DNA from: Paenalicyclobacillus macrosporangiidus
GTDB taxonomy: Bacteria; Bacillota; Bacilli; Alicyclobacillales; Alicyclobacillaceae
Assembly: GCF_900116805.1 (NCBI RefSeq)
Contig: NZ_FPBV01000002.1
Coordinates: 186,001 to 250,000 of the forward strand
Length of the DNA: 64,000 bases
Reading direction: 5' to 3'
Shown: piece after piece, positions 24,686-33,070 of the stretch
How positions within the stretch are numbered: the stretch's first letter is position 1
Layout: every line of letters starts with the position of its first letter
The notes under the pieces: model-generated
Database searches by the model: none
Told to the model about the DNA's origin: nothing
The model's input: the letters and a program-made list of their open reading frames with translations, nothing else
Made by a program: the position numbers and the translations under genes

Positions 24686-25867
24686 TCACCCGATGGCCAC
24701 GTCCGGATTCACGTCCGCCTCGTAATCGACCCCGTCCATCTCGAATCCGAACAGGCGCAGGAAGTCTCGCCGGTATCCTGCGATGTCGGTGAGCTGTGCC
24801 AGGTTGTCGGTCGTCACCTGTTCCCAGCCGGACATCACCGCGGCCTGGACGTCCTCCCGCAACTCCAGTTCATCCAACCGAATCCGGCCCTGGTCGTCCA
24901 CAGGCACCTCACCGCCCGTGTACAGGCGATGGGCGAGCAGCCGGTACATCTGCTGGATGCAATCCTCGTGCAGGCCCTTTTCCTTCATCACCTTGAACAG
25001 CAAGGAGATGTACAGCGGGACCACCGGGATGGCGGAGCTGGACTGCGTGACCACCGCCTTGTTGACGGACACGAACGCCCGCCCGCCACGCGCCCGCAGC
25101 CGCTCGTTCAGCCGCAGGGCGGTCGCTTCGAGATCATCCTTCGCCTTGCCGATGGTCCCGTCGCGGTAGATGGCGCGCGTCAGTTCGGGCCCGATGTACG
25201 AGTACGCCACGGTGGTGGCCCCGTCCGCCAAGACGCCCGCCTCCTCCAGGGCATCCATCCACATCTGCCAGTCCTCCCCGCCCATGACGGCGATGGTGTC
25301 GCGGATCTCCTCCTCGGTGGCCGGCTGGACGGTGACCTCGGTGACCTTGCCGGTGTGCACGTCCACCGTCTTGCTCGTGAACGGCTGGCCGATGGTCTTC
25401 AGGACCGACGAGAAGGTCTCCCCCGTGCGCGGGTGGCGGCGGCGAGGCGAGGCCAGGCTGTACACGACGAGATCGACCTGGCCGAAGTGGGTGCGGATGA
25501 GATCGATGACCTCCTGCTTCACCTCGTCCGAGAAGGCGTCGCCATTGACCGTCTTGGCGAACCGGCCCGCCTGGCGGGCGGCCTGCTCAAACGCCGCCGT
25601 GTTATACCACCCCGCCGTCGCGGTGCGGTTGTCGGAGGCCGGCTTCTCGAAGCACACCCCGATGGTGTCGGCGCCACAGGCGAAGGCGGCGGCGATCCGC
25701 GTCGCCAGCCCGTACCCGGTGGAGCTGCCGATGATCAGCGCCTTCTTGGGCCCGTCGACACGCGGCTGCGATTGTATGTAGTCGATCTGCTCCTGCACGT
25801 GCGCGGCGCATCCCACCGGATGGGCCGTGGTGCAGATAAATCCCCTGACTTTCGGCTTGATGACCAT
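24686..25867 (-). CDS. fabV: Enoyl-ACP/trans-2-enoyl-CoA reductase FabV
   Basis: NADH-dependent reductase for the last step of fatty-acid elongation, of the FabV/TER class. The 393-residue protein starts MVIKPKVRGFICTTAHPVGC as in the family, binds NADH through IIGSSTGYGLATRIA, and has the active-site Tyr234-x8-Lys243 motif (YRDGTIGKAK). FabV enzymes are known for intrinsic triclosan tolerance. The ATG at 25867 is 29 bases after the niaR stop and likely shares its transcript. FabV is more usual in Proteobacteria, so its occurrence here is notable. Confidence 0.93.
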   Translation of the reverse strand: MVIKPKVRGFICTTAHPVGCAAHVQEQIDYIQSQPRVDGPKKALIIGSSTGYGLATRIAAAFACGADTIGVCFEKPASDNRTATAGWYNTAAFEQAARQAGRFAKTVNGDAFSDEVKQEVIDLIRTHFGQVDLVVYSLASPRRRHPRTGETFSSVLKTIGQPFTSKTVDVHTGKVTEVTVQPATEEEIRDTIAVMGGEDWQMWMDALEEAGVLADGATTVAYSYIGPELTRAIYRDGTIGKAKDDLEATALRLNERLRARGGRAFVSVNKAVVTQSSSAIPVVPLYISLLFKVMKEKGLHEDCIQQMYRLLAHRLYTGGEVPVDDQGRIRLDELELREDVQAAVMSGWEQVTTDNLAQLTDIAGYRRDFLRLFGFEMDGVDYEADVNPDVAIG

Positions 25868-25896
25868 CTGTCCCCGTCCTTTCAAAGTGCGTTGTC

Positions 25897-26421
25897 TCAG
25901 TCCAACACCTGGATCCCGGCGGCGCGCAAAGCGGCCACCGCCTCGTGCAATTGGCCCTCGTCCCGGCACTCCACCGTGTGCAGGTGAAACCCTTCGGTCA
26001 GCGACGACAGCAGGAGCGCCTTGGTCTCCGCGACGCGTTGCAGGAACAGGGCCACGTCACGCCGGGAAGAAAGGTGCAAGGCGCCCCGCAGCTCCCCGTA
26101 GACCGGGTGCTCCACCACCACATCCACCACGTGAAGGCCGTGATCCACCATGGTGTACAGCTCCGTCTCCGTCCGCTCCGGCGGATGGCACACGGAGAGC
26201 ACGAACGGACGGCGCGCCGCCTCCCCGGGGCGCAGCCAATATCCGCGCGGCGTCGACAGGATGGGCTCGCCGGCAGCGCGCAGAAGCGCGATGTCATGCA
26301 CGACCACCTGCCGCGTCACGCCGCACAGGGCGGCCAACTGCGCCCCCGGAATCGGTTCTCGGCTGGCCCGAAGCGCTTCGAGCAGCACCTGTTGACGTTC
26401 GCCGCGCTCCCTCACCGCCAC
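25897..26421 (-). CDS. niaR: Nicotinate-responsive transcriptional repressor NiaR
   Basis: A 174-residue NiaR/YrxA-type regulator: an N-terminal HTH_11 winged helix (IPGAQLAALCGVTRQVVVHDIALLRAAG) and a C-terminal 3H domain named for three His residues (MVDHGLHVVDVVVEHPVYGELRG, LHTVECRDE) that bind metal and nicotinate. It normally represses NAD synthesis and niacin uptake genes. The GTG at 26421 is used because AGGAGG directly abuts the ATG at 26427, leaving no spacer. It lies between an MFS gene and fabV on the same strand; no nad genes are adjacent. Confidence 0.88.
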   Translation of the reverse strand: MAVRERGERQQVLLEALRASREPIPGAQLAALCGVTRQVVVHDIALLRAAGEPILSTPRGYWLRPGEAARRPFVLSVCHPPERTETELYTMVDHGLHVVDVVVEHPVYGELRGALHLSSRRDVALFLQRVAETKALLLSSLTEGFHLHTVECRDEGQLHEAVAALRAAGIQVLD

Positions 26422-26507
26422 GGACATCCCTCCTGCTCACATCCGCTGCACCACGCTGTCCCCATTGTAGAGAATCGCGAAGGAATTTCCCAGCGGTGCG
26501 GGCGCCG

Positions 26508-27749
26508 TCACGCACCCCCGGATGGCGCCCCCGCTGCCCCTGCCGTCCCGGCCGCCTCCGCCCGCAACCGGGCATCCGACGGCAGCGTCGCGCACAGGAG
26601 GGCGGCGACCAACGGCAGCACCGTGATGAGGGTGAACACCACCCCCACTCCCCAGACGTCCGAGATGTGCCCGAACAGGGTGGCGCCGATGCCGCCGGCC
26701 CCGACGCTGAACCCGATGTTGAGCCCCGATGCCAGCGCGATGTTGCGCGGCAGGAGCATCTGCGCGTACACCACGGACACGGCGAACGACCCGAGCACGG
26801 TGAAGCCGAACAAGAACAGCACGATGGCCGCCCACACGCCACTCACGCGCGGCAGGAGCCACGCGAATGGCACGGCGAGGGCGAGGGAGCCGACCAAAAT
26901 GCGCTTGCGGCCCAGGCGGTCGGACAGCAGCCCGCCGACGAAGGTGCCCACAGCGCCCGCCCCGAGGAACAGAAAGGTCAGCAGCTCCGCCTTCCCCAAC
27001 GCCATGTGCTGGTGCACGTAAAAGAACGGCAGGAACCCCGCGACGCCGATCTGGCACCAGGACCGCAAGATGATGGCGGCGCTGAACACCGCCAGGGCGC
27101 CGATGCGGTTGCGGCCCGCCACCTGGCGTTTGGCCAACCGCTCCTCCTCCACCCGTGCCCGGTACCAAGGCAAAAGCCGCCAGGTGAGCAGAAACGCCAC
27201 CACCCCGAGGGCGAAGAACACCGTCAGCCCGCGCACCCCGGTGCCGAGGAGGAACAGGGGGACCAACAGCGGCCCCAGGGCCTGCCCCGCGTTGCCCCCC
27301 ACCTGGAAGATGGCCTGGGCGAGCCCCTTCGCCCGCCCGGCCGCAAGATGGGTGCCGCGGGACGCCTCCGGGTGGAAGATCCCGGATCCTAGCCCCGACA
27401 GGGAGATGAACACAATCACCCATGCGAACGACGGAGCGATGCCGGTCATCGCCAACCCGAAGCACGTCAACGTGACCCCCGCCGGGAGGAACCACACCCG
27501 GGGGCGCCGGTCCGTGATCCAACCGAACACCGGCTGCATGACCGACGACATCAAGTAGGAGAACAGGACGATGAGACCCGTCTGCGTGTAACTCAGATGA
27601 AACGCCGACTTGTACAACGGCAAGAGGGCCGGCACCAGCCCGACCGTCATCAGGTCATTGATGAGGTGCGCCCCGCTGAAGGTCCACACTGCCTCTTTCT
27701 TGATGGCCTGCCCCGGCAACGGAGCCGGCATGGCCGCCATTTCAGCCAT
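26508..27749 (-). CDS. MFS transporter of the fosmidomycin-resistance (Fsr) type
   Basis: A 413-residue, 12-helix major facilitator. The sequence from AHLINDLMTVGLVPALLPLY through GLGSGIFHPEASRGTHLAAG and GLAQAIFQVGGNAGQALGPL matches the Fsr/YfnC family (drug or metabolite efflux). The ATG at 27749 has GGAG eight bases upstream. It follows cheB by 45 bases and precedes niaR by about 85, so the three plus fabV may form a loose operon. Its position before niaR makes a niacin-related role conceivable, but the sequence points to Fsr. Confidence 0.85.
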   Translation of the reverse strand: MAEMAAMPAPLPGQAIKKEAVWTFSGAHLINDLMTVGLVPALLPLYKSAFHLSYTQTGLIVLFSYLMSSVMQPVFGWITDRRPRVWFLPAGVTLTCFGLAMTGIAPSFAWVIVFISLSGLGSGIFHPEASRGTHLAAGRAKGLAQAIFQVGGNAGQALGPLLVPLFLLGTGVRGLTVFFALGVVAFLLTWRLLPWYRARVEEERLAKRQVAGRNRIGALAVFSAAIILRSWCQIGVAGFLPFFYVHQHMALGKAELLTFLFLGAGAVGTFVGGLLSDRLGRKRILVGSLALAVPFAWLLPRVSGVWAAIVLFLFGFTVLGSFAVSVVYAQMLLPRNIALASGLNIGFSVGAGGIGATLFGHISDVWGVGVVFTLITVLPLVAALLCATLPSDARLRAEAAGTAGAAGAPSGGA

Positions 27750-27794
27750 TCCACTCTCTCCTTTCTCCTCTCCGCAACGCTCGGCAGTCCGGTT

Positions 27795-28478
27795 TCATCC
27801 GGTTCCTCCGCCCATCCACCGGACAATTTCGCTGTACAACTCGCCCACCGGTGCCTGCCCGTCGGCGAGCCCCGCCTCCGCCACCACCCGTGGCATCCCG
27901 TAGACCACGGCGGACGACGCAGCCTCCGCGACCACGCGCCCGCCTTTCGACTTGACGGCCCGGCAACCGGCCAAGCCGTCCTTTCCCATGCCGGTCAGGA
28001 TCACCGCGAGCACGCGACCCCCGAACACCTCAGCGGCCGAGGCCAGCGTGATGTCGATGCACGGCTTGTACAACGGGGCCAGGGCCTCGTCCGACGCATA
28101 TTCCAACGGCGCGCGCTCTTCCGGCCAGACCCGCAGCGCAACCCCGCCGGCCGTGCCGGCCAGGGTGGTCTGCAGACCGGAAGGCGCGACGTAGGCCGTC
28201 CCCGGGCGGAGAATCTCGCCATCCTCCCCCTCTTTCACCATGAGGGCGCACAACCGGTTGAGCCGCTCCGCCAACGGGCGCGTGAACCCCGCCGGCATGT
28301 GCTGCAAGACCACCACCGGCACCGGAAAGTCGGCCGGAAAATCCGGCAACAGCCGGGCGAGGGCGGCGGGGCCGCCCGTCGAGCAGCCGATGACCACCAC
28401 GCCGGGCGCCCACCGAGCCGGCTGGCCCCCCTGATGCACCCGATGCGCTTTGGCCTGCCGACTTGCCAATCCTTTCAC
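27795..28478 (-). CDS. Stand-alone CheB methylesterase domain protein
   Basis: A CheB-type protein-glutamate methylesterase without a receiver domain, about 227 residues. The catalytic triad is visible: Ser in VVVIGCSTGGPAALA, His in VVLQHMPAGFTRPLAERL, and Asp in ILTGMGKDGLAG. The start is uncertain: GTG 28478, TTG 28469 and ATG 28562 are all possible; the last overlaps the promoter of the divergent MFS gene. Usual CheB carries an N-terminal response-regulator domain and sits with cheR or other chemotaxis genes; none are here. Similar isolated domains occur in Bacilli with unknown targets. Confidence 0.82.
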   Translation of the reverse strand: MKGLASRQAKAHRVHQGGQPARWAPGVVVIGCSTGGPAALARLLPDFPADFPVPVVVLQHMPAGFTRPLAERLNRLCALMVKEGEDGEILRPGTAYVAPSGLQTTLAGTAGGVALRVWPEERAPLEYASDEALAPLYKPCIDITLASAAEVFGGRVLAVILTGMGKDGLAGCRAVKSKGGRVVAEAASSAVVYGMPRVVAEAGLADGQAPVGELYSEIVRWMGGGTG

Positions 28479-28603
28479 CGCCCTGCACAAAGTGTCGACA
28501 CATAGGCGCTGTTTCGCAAAAATTGGGGCTCCAGTGCAAAGGGGCTGTGGTATTCTGATCATATCTTCACGCCCCGCCTGCCGGGGCGGCTAGGCAAGGA
28601 AGT

Positions 28604-29806
28604 GTGTGCACCGTGCCGCAAACCCTGTGGAAACTGCGTGCGTTCTACTTCTTGACCGGCCTCTCCGGAGGGCTCTTCGTCCCCTACCTGTCGATGCTGC
28701 TGGTGCAAAACGGCCTGAACAGCGGCGAGGTCGGCCAGGTGATGGCCACCGGCACCGTGGTCGCCATCCTGGCGCAGCCCTTGTGGGGACTGGTGGTCGA
28801 CCGCTTCCATGTGACCCGGCTCACCCTCGCCCTCAGCGCCGTGATGCCCGGCCTCGTCGCCGTCCTGTACAACATCCCGTGGCTGTGGCTGGTCGCCCTC
28901 GCGAACGCCGTCAGCAACCTGTTCTCCGCCCCGCAGGCCCCCATCGCCGACGCGTACGCGGTCGCCACCGCGAGGGCTTTGCGAACATCTTACGGCACCA
29001 TCCGCTGTTTGGCCAGCCTGGGCTTCGCGGTCGGCGGCTACGCGGGCGGCCTCTTTCTCGCGCACCTGCCGCTGCAGTGGCTGTGGATCCCGTACGCCGT
29101 GACAGGCTTGTGCGGGGCGCTGATCACCCTGACATTCCCGCGGGAGACGCACGGCGTGGGCCTCGGGGGATCGTTTCAGGAAGGGTTGATGCAACTGCTG
29201 CGGGATCGGCGATTTCTGGTGTTCCTGGCGGGCGGCTTTCTGGTAAGCCAGACCCTGACCGCCTTCAACACGTATTTCGCCCTCACCTTCCGGGACATGG
29301 GCGGATCCATCGCCCTCACCGGCCTGGCGTTCCTGCTCGCCTCCGGGACCAACGTGCCGTCCATGCTGATTGCGGCCCGCCTCAACCACCGCCTCGGGCG
29401 GGAGCGGATGATGGCCATCGCCGCCATCGCCTACATCCTGCGCTGGAGCATCCAGGCCCTCGTGCCCATCCCTTGGGTGGCCATCGCCATCCAGGTGCTG
29501 CACGGCATCTCGTTCGGCTTCTACTACGTGGCCGCGGTCGATTTCGTCTTCTCCTCCGCCCCGCCGCAGCTGCAGGCCACGGCCCAGAGCATCTTCGGGA
29601 TGATCTGTGGCGGCCTCGCCGGAATCGTGGGCAACCTGCTCAACGGCATCTTGCTCCACAGCGGCGGCGCGGCCGCCATGTACTGGGCCTGCACCGTCAG
29701 CTCCGCTCTCGGCGCCGCCTGCTTCTGGTACGTGGCGAAGGTCCGGCGGCCCGCCGGTCCCCGCGTCGGCCTCCGGCGTCCGGTGCTGCCCTGGGTGAGC
29801 CGCTGA
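28604..29806 (+). CDS. MFS permease of the LacY/nucleoside-symporter-like group
   Basis: A 400-residue membrane protein with 12 predicted helices of the MFS_1-like/phenylpropionate permease group (FYFLTGLSGGLFVPYLSMLLV, QPLWGLVVDRF, FSAPQAPIADAYAV, GTIRCLASLGFAVGGYAGG). Substrate unknown. The start may be GTG 28604 or GTG 28613; AAGGA at 28597 is closer to ideal for the second. An extended -10 (TGGTATTCT, 28548-28556) lies upstream. It is divergent from cheB; SspH follows 53 bases downstream. Confidence 0.75.
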   Translation: MCTVPQTLWKLRAFYFLTGLSGGLFVPYLSMLLVQNGLNSGEVGQVMATGTVVAILAQPLWGLVVDRFHVTRLTLALSAVMPGLVAVLYNIPWLWLVALANAVSNLFSAPQAPIADAYAVATARALRTSYGTIRCLASLGFAVGGYAGGLFLAHLPLQWLWIPYAVTGLCGALITLTFPRETHGVGLGGSFQEGLMQLLRDRRFLVFLAGGFLVSQTLTAFNTYFALTFRDMGGSIALTGLAFLLASGTNVPSMLIAARLNHRLGRERMMAIAAIAYILRWSIQALVPIPWVAIAIQVLHGISFGFYYVAAVDFVFSSAPPQLQATAQSIFGMICGGLAGIVGNLLNGILLHSGGAAAMYWACTVSSALGAACFWYVAKVRRPAGPRVGLRRPVLPWVSR

Positions 29807-29807
29807 C

Positions 29808-29838
29808 GGTATACACACCCGCCTCTGTGGCCATCCTA
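29808..29838 (+). promoter_or_regulatory. Candidate forespore (sigma-G/F) promoter of sspH
   Basis: GGTATA (29808-29813), 18 bases, CATCCTA (29832-29838), close to the sigma-G pattern (GnATA, then CATACTA). Position just upstream of a spore-protein gene supports it; no sigma-A site is seen in the same gap. Confidence 0.4.
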
Positions 29839-29859
29839 CCCATTCAGGGGGAATGTCGG

Positions 29860-30036
29860 ATGACCTTGCAGCAGGCCAAGGAGATTGTGAACTCGCCCGA
29901 GAACGTGGTGGTCTTGTTCGAGGGCAAGCCGGTGTGGATCGACGAACTGGACGATGCCACCGGAACCGCGCTGGTGCACGTGGAGACCGACGGTAAGCCG
30001 ATGCGCGTCCACGTGAACCGCTTGCACGCGCAGTGA
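29860..30036 (+). CDS. sspH: Small acid-soluble spore protein, H type
   Basis: A 58-residue protein matching the H-type SASP family: MTLQQAKEIVNSPENVVVLF, then GKPVWIDELDDATGTALVHV. These are minor spore-core proteins made in the forespore. The ATG is preceded by GGGGGAATG-type purine-rich sequence. Its presence shows that the organism belongs to an endospore-forming lineage. Confidence 0.92.
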   Translation: MTLQQAKEIVNSPENVVVLFEGKPVWIDELDDATGTALVHVETDGKPMRVHVNRLHAQ

Positions 30037-30046
30037 ACCCGGCGGC

Positions 30047-31711
30047 GTGAATCCGATGGGTTGGCTGTGTGCGCTGTACGTCGCCCATGCATTGACCTTG
30101 GTGGCCATCGCTTGGCGCCATGTGAGGCGACCGGCGGAGGCCTTGACCTGGTTGTTGTTGGGCCTCGTCCTGCCCGGGCTCGGCCCCGCCCTGTACGCAT
30201 GGATGGCCCGGCCGCTGCGCACCGGCCGCGGCCCTGCCAGCGCCCAGGGGACGGGTCACGTCCCTCGCGGCAACCGCGCACCGCAGGCATCCTCCGCAGG
30301 GGCGGCCGAGCGAGGGGAAAAGCAGCCGTCGGCGGGGGCCGCGGAGACGGCGAAAAGCACGGGCTCGGCAGCCACGGACGCGCCGCCCCTGGGTCGGGCG
30401 GCCCGGGCGGTCGCGACCGCGATCGAACGCCTCACCGGCGCGCCGCCCCTGCCCGCCCAGGTGCAGGTACTCTGTAACGGGACGGAGACGTACGACCATC
30501 TCCTCCGCGCCCTGCGCAGCGCCGAACGCACCATTGATCTGGACTACTATATCTACCGGGACGATCACGTGGGCCGCCTGATCTCGGACGTTCTCATCGC
30601 CCGCGCCGAGGCGGGGGTGCGGATCCGCTTCCTCCGCGACGGCGTTGGAAGCCGCAGCTATCCGCGCGCCGCGGCCGAGCGGCTGGCGGCCGCCGGGATC
30701 GCCTGCCGCGTGTTCTTTCCGCTGCGCTTCCCATGGGTCGACGCGCGCCTGAATCACCGGGACCACTGCAAGATCGCCATCATCGACGGGCAGGAGGCGT
30801 TCGTCGGAGGCATCAATGTGGGCGACGAGTACACCGGGCGGAAGCCGGGCGTCGGGTGGTGGCGGGACACGCACCTGCGCCTGCGCGGCGAGGCCGTCTC
30901 GCAACTGCAGGCGGCCTTCGAGGCCAACTGGGCGCTCGCGGACCCGGATCGGGCCGCGCGGGCACACGGTTGGCGAAACCCCGCCGACGCCGCCGCGGAG
31001 TGCGATGGCCCTCGCGGCGCGGACTCCGCCACCGGCGGCGCAACCGGGCGGCGCGCACGCCCGCGGCCGTGGCGCCCGGCGATGAGCCCGGCGGGACGGA
31101 TGTGGAACGTGGAATTCGGCCCCGATCCGCTCGACGACGCCGACGTCTCCGAACCGCCCCTGCCCGCCCGCGCGCAGACGGTCGCCGGACGCCCGGATGC
31201 GCCCGTTCAGGCGGTGCGGGACCTGTACTTTCTCTGCATCACCCAGGCGGAGCGGCGCGTCGACATCACGACGCCCTACTTCGTGCCCGACTCGGACATC
31301 CTGGCCGCATTAAAGACTGCCGCCATGCGCGGCGTCCGGGTGCGCCTCCTCGTGCCCCGGCGGTGCGATCACGTCGTCGTCGGCATGGCCAGCCGCACCT
31401 TCTACCGCGACCTGCTGCAGGCCGGCGTTGAGATCTACCTGTACGAACCCGGCGTTCTGCACGCGAAGGTGATGCAGGTGGACGACGAGATCGGCATCGT
31501 CGGCGCGGCCAACTACGACTTGCGCAGCTTCCGCCTCAGCTACGAGGTCTGCCAGGTGATGTACAGCCGTCCCGTCGCTGCGGAGCTGACGCGCCAGTTC
31601 GAGCGCGACCTCCAGCACAGCACCCGCCTGGTCATCGCCGAGCTGGACGCACAGCCCCGCTGGCAGGCGGCCCTCCATCAAGCCGCGCGCCTGCTCGCCC
31701 CGCTGCTTTGA
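30047..31711 (+). CDS. cls: Cardiolipin synthase (phospholipase D family)
   Basis: Membrane enzyme joining two phosphatidylglycerols. The 554-residue protein has two N-terminal membrane helices, a low-complexity spacer (~65-115), and two HKD motifs: NHRDHCKIAIIDG near residue 238 and VLHAKVMQVDDE near 471, each followed by the family GG/GAAN pattern. A Gly/Ala/Arg-rich insert (~305-385) enlarges it beyond the usual ~480-500. GTG 30047 or ATG 30056 may be the start. The stop codon overlaps the right end of the IS200/IS605 remnant (TTGACACTCC). Confidence 0.93.
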   Translation: MNPMGWLCALYVAHALTLVAIAWRHVRRPAEALTWLLLGLVLPGLGPALYAWMARPLRTGRGPASAQGTGHVPRGNRAPQASSAGAAERGEKQPSAGAAETAKSTGSAATDAPPLGRAARAVATAIERLTGAPPLPAQVQVLCNGTETYDHLLRALRSAERTIDLDYYIYRDDHVGRLISDVLIARAEAGVRIRFLRDGVGSRSYPRAAAERLAAAGIACRVFFPLRFPWVDARLNHRDHCKIAIIDGQEAFVGGINVGDEYTGRKPGVGWWRDTHLRLRGEAVSQLQAAFEANWALADPDRAARAHGWRNPADAAAECDGPRGADSATGGATGRRARPRPWRPAMSPAGRMWNVEFGPDPLDDADVSEPPLPARAQTVAGRPDAPVQAVRDLYFLCITQAERRVDITTPYFVPDSDILAALKTAAMRGVRVRLLVPRRCDHVVVGMASRTFYRDLLQAGVEIYLYEPGVLHAKVMQVDDEIGIVGAANYDLRSFRLSYEVCQVMYSRPVAAELTRQFERDLQHSTRLVIAELDAQPRWQAALHQAARLLAPLL

Positions 31712-31830
31712 CACTCCACACGGCTAAAGCCGTGGGATTCTTGGGAGCACTCCCGCACCCGGGAGTTCTGCCTTGCGGCACCAAGCGATCTCCGTGTGTC
31801 CCACGGTTGAGTCCGCTCAAGCGGACAGAA
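31708..31830 (-). ncRNA. Candidate TnpB-associated omega RNA / right end
   Basis: Read on the minus strand from the end of tnpB, the segment has two stem-loops: 31750-31765 (CTCCCG/CGGGAG, loop of four) and 31719-31734 (CACGGC/GCCGTG, loop TTTA), then GGAGTGTCAA. This is the usual 3' scaffold of IS605-type omega RNAs, whose guide is the flanking DNA, here the 3' end of cls. Transcription is not shown and the associated tnpB is broken. Confidence 0.5.
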
Positions 31831-32936
31831 AACGCAAGCCTTCCCGCAAGATATTCCTTGCGGCGTTGACATCTCGATCATGCGTCTCCCCGCACACCGG
31901 GCACGTCCACTGCCGGACAGATAGATCCTTCGTCCCGGTGTTTCGGTGTCCGCAGCAGGAGCAAAGCTGGCTGGACGGAAAAACTGGAGACACGATCATC
32001 ACTTGCCGTCCGTACCATTTCGCTTTGTACGTGAGCTGCCGCCGGAATTCCGACCAACCGGCGTCGGCGATGCTTCCCGCCAGTTTGTGATTCTGCTGCA
32101 TGTTCTGCACACGCAACTCCTCCAGGCAGATCACTTGGTTCTCGCGAATCAGCCTGGTGGATAGCTTGTGCAGGAAGTCCATCCGGGCGTTACGCACCTT
32201 CTCGTGCAGCCGGGCCACTTTCAACCGTGCCTTCTCCCGGTTCTTCCCGCCCGGTTGCCGGCGAGAAAGAATCTGCTGCCAGCGTTTCAGTTTCTCTTCG
32301 TGCTTCCGGAGGTGTCGGAGATTGGGTATTCTCTCTCCGGTACTCAGGACTGCGAAATCGATCAGCCCAAGGTCGATGCCGAGTGTGTTTGTCCTTAGTT
32401 CCAGGGGCTGAACCTCCGTGTCCACCAACACCGACACGAAAACCTTGCCCGAAGGTGCCAAACGAACTGTGGCTGAGACAATGCGCCCCTGCACTTCTCT
32501 ATTTGGCGAACTTCACCCATCCCACCTTTGGGAGCCGAATCCGGCTTCCCTCGATACGGATGGTTGCCTTGTCATTCTCTTTACCGTTGCGTTTGGACGT
32601 GTAGGACTGCTTCAGGTGCTTCTTGCTCTTGAAGTGCAGATAGCCTTTTTTCTCTCGGAAGAATCGCTGGAATGCGTCATTCAACTCTTCCAACGTCCGT
32701 TGCAAAGCTGTGGAATCTACTTCCCGAAGCCAAGGATACCGCTGTTTTAACGCAGGCAGTTCCCGCATACAGGCGTATTGGTTCAAGGTGGTGCCGTCCC
32801 GCTCATAGACTTCTTTCCGACGGGCGAGGAAGTGATTGTACACAAACCGGCAGCACCCGATCGTTCGCCGAAATTGTCGCTCCTGCTTTTTGGTTGGATA
32901 GAGGCGAAAGGAATAGGCTCTGTGCACCTTATTCAC
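31817..32936 (-). pseudogene. tnpB: Frameshifted tnpB (RNA-guided nuclease of IS605 family)
   Basis: The first part (GTG 32936 to TAG at 32499) encodes the N-terminus, YSFRLYPTKKQERQF to [11 protein letters not shown]. The second part (about 32494 to 31817) is in another frame and continues with [11 protein letters not shown]. One extra base, or two lost, near 32495-32498 would restore a continuous protein of about 372 residues. The RuvC-like residues survive in the second part ([27 protein letters not shown]), as does the zinc ribbon (CSCCG, CPVCG). TnpB is an RNA-guided DNA endonuclease; this copy is presumably inactive unless the shift is an assembly error. Confidence 0.88.
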
Positions 32937-33060
32937 CCGCGCTTCTTCTGGGCTTCGACGTACCGGCGGATGGTATCTCTGGATACGTTTCCCGCCGTGC
33001 TCACAAAAAATGAACGTGTCCATAGACTAGGGAGGTGTCTTAGATGCGCGAATTCTTCAC
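32933..33060 (-). pseudogene. tnpA: tnpA remnant (Y1 transposase C-terminus)
   Basis: The minus strand encodes EEFAHLRHLPSLWTRSFF continuing VSTAGNVSRDTIRRYVEAQK, the C-terminus of an IS200/IS605 Y1 transposase, then TGA at 32933-32935. That stop overlaps the tnpB GTG (GTGA), the natural arrangement of the family. Upstream the similarity stops near 33060, eleven bases from the methyltransferase stop; about 100 N-terminal residues including the HUH motif are missing. Confidence 0.75.
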
Positions 33061-33070
33061 GCCCGGCCCG

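Larger units (their letters stand above)
31708..33060 (-). mobile_element. Decayed IS200/IS605-family element
   Basis: The element comprises a right end (31708-31816), a frameshifted tnpB and the last ~40 codons of tnpA, which break off next to the stop of the neighbouring methyltransferase. The left end is not recognisable. The right-end boundary falls at the last bases of cls. No complete transposase remains, so the copy cannot move by itself. Confidence 0.8.
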
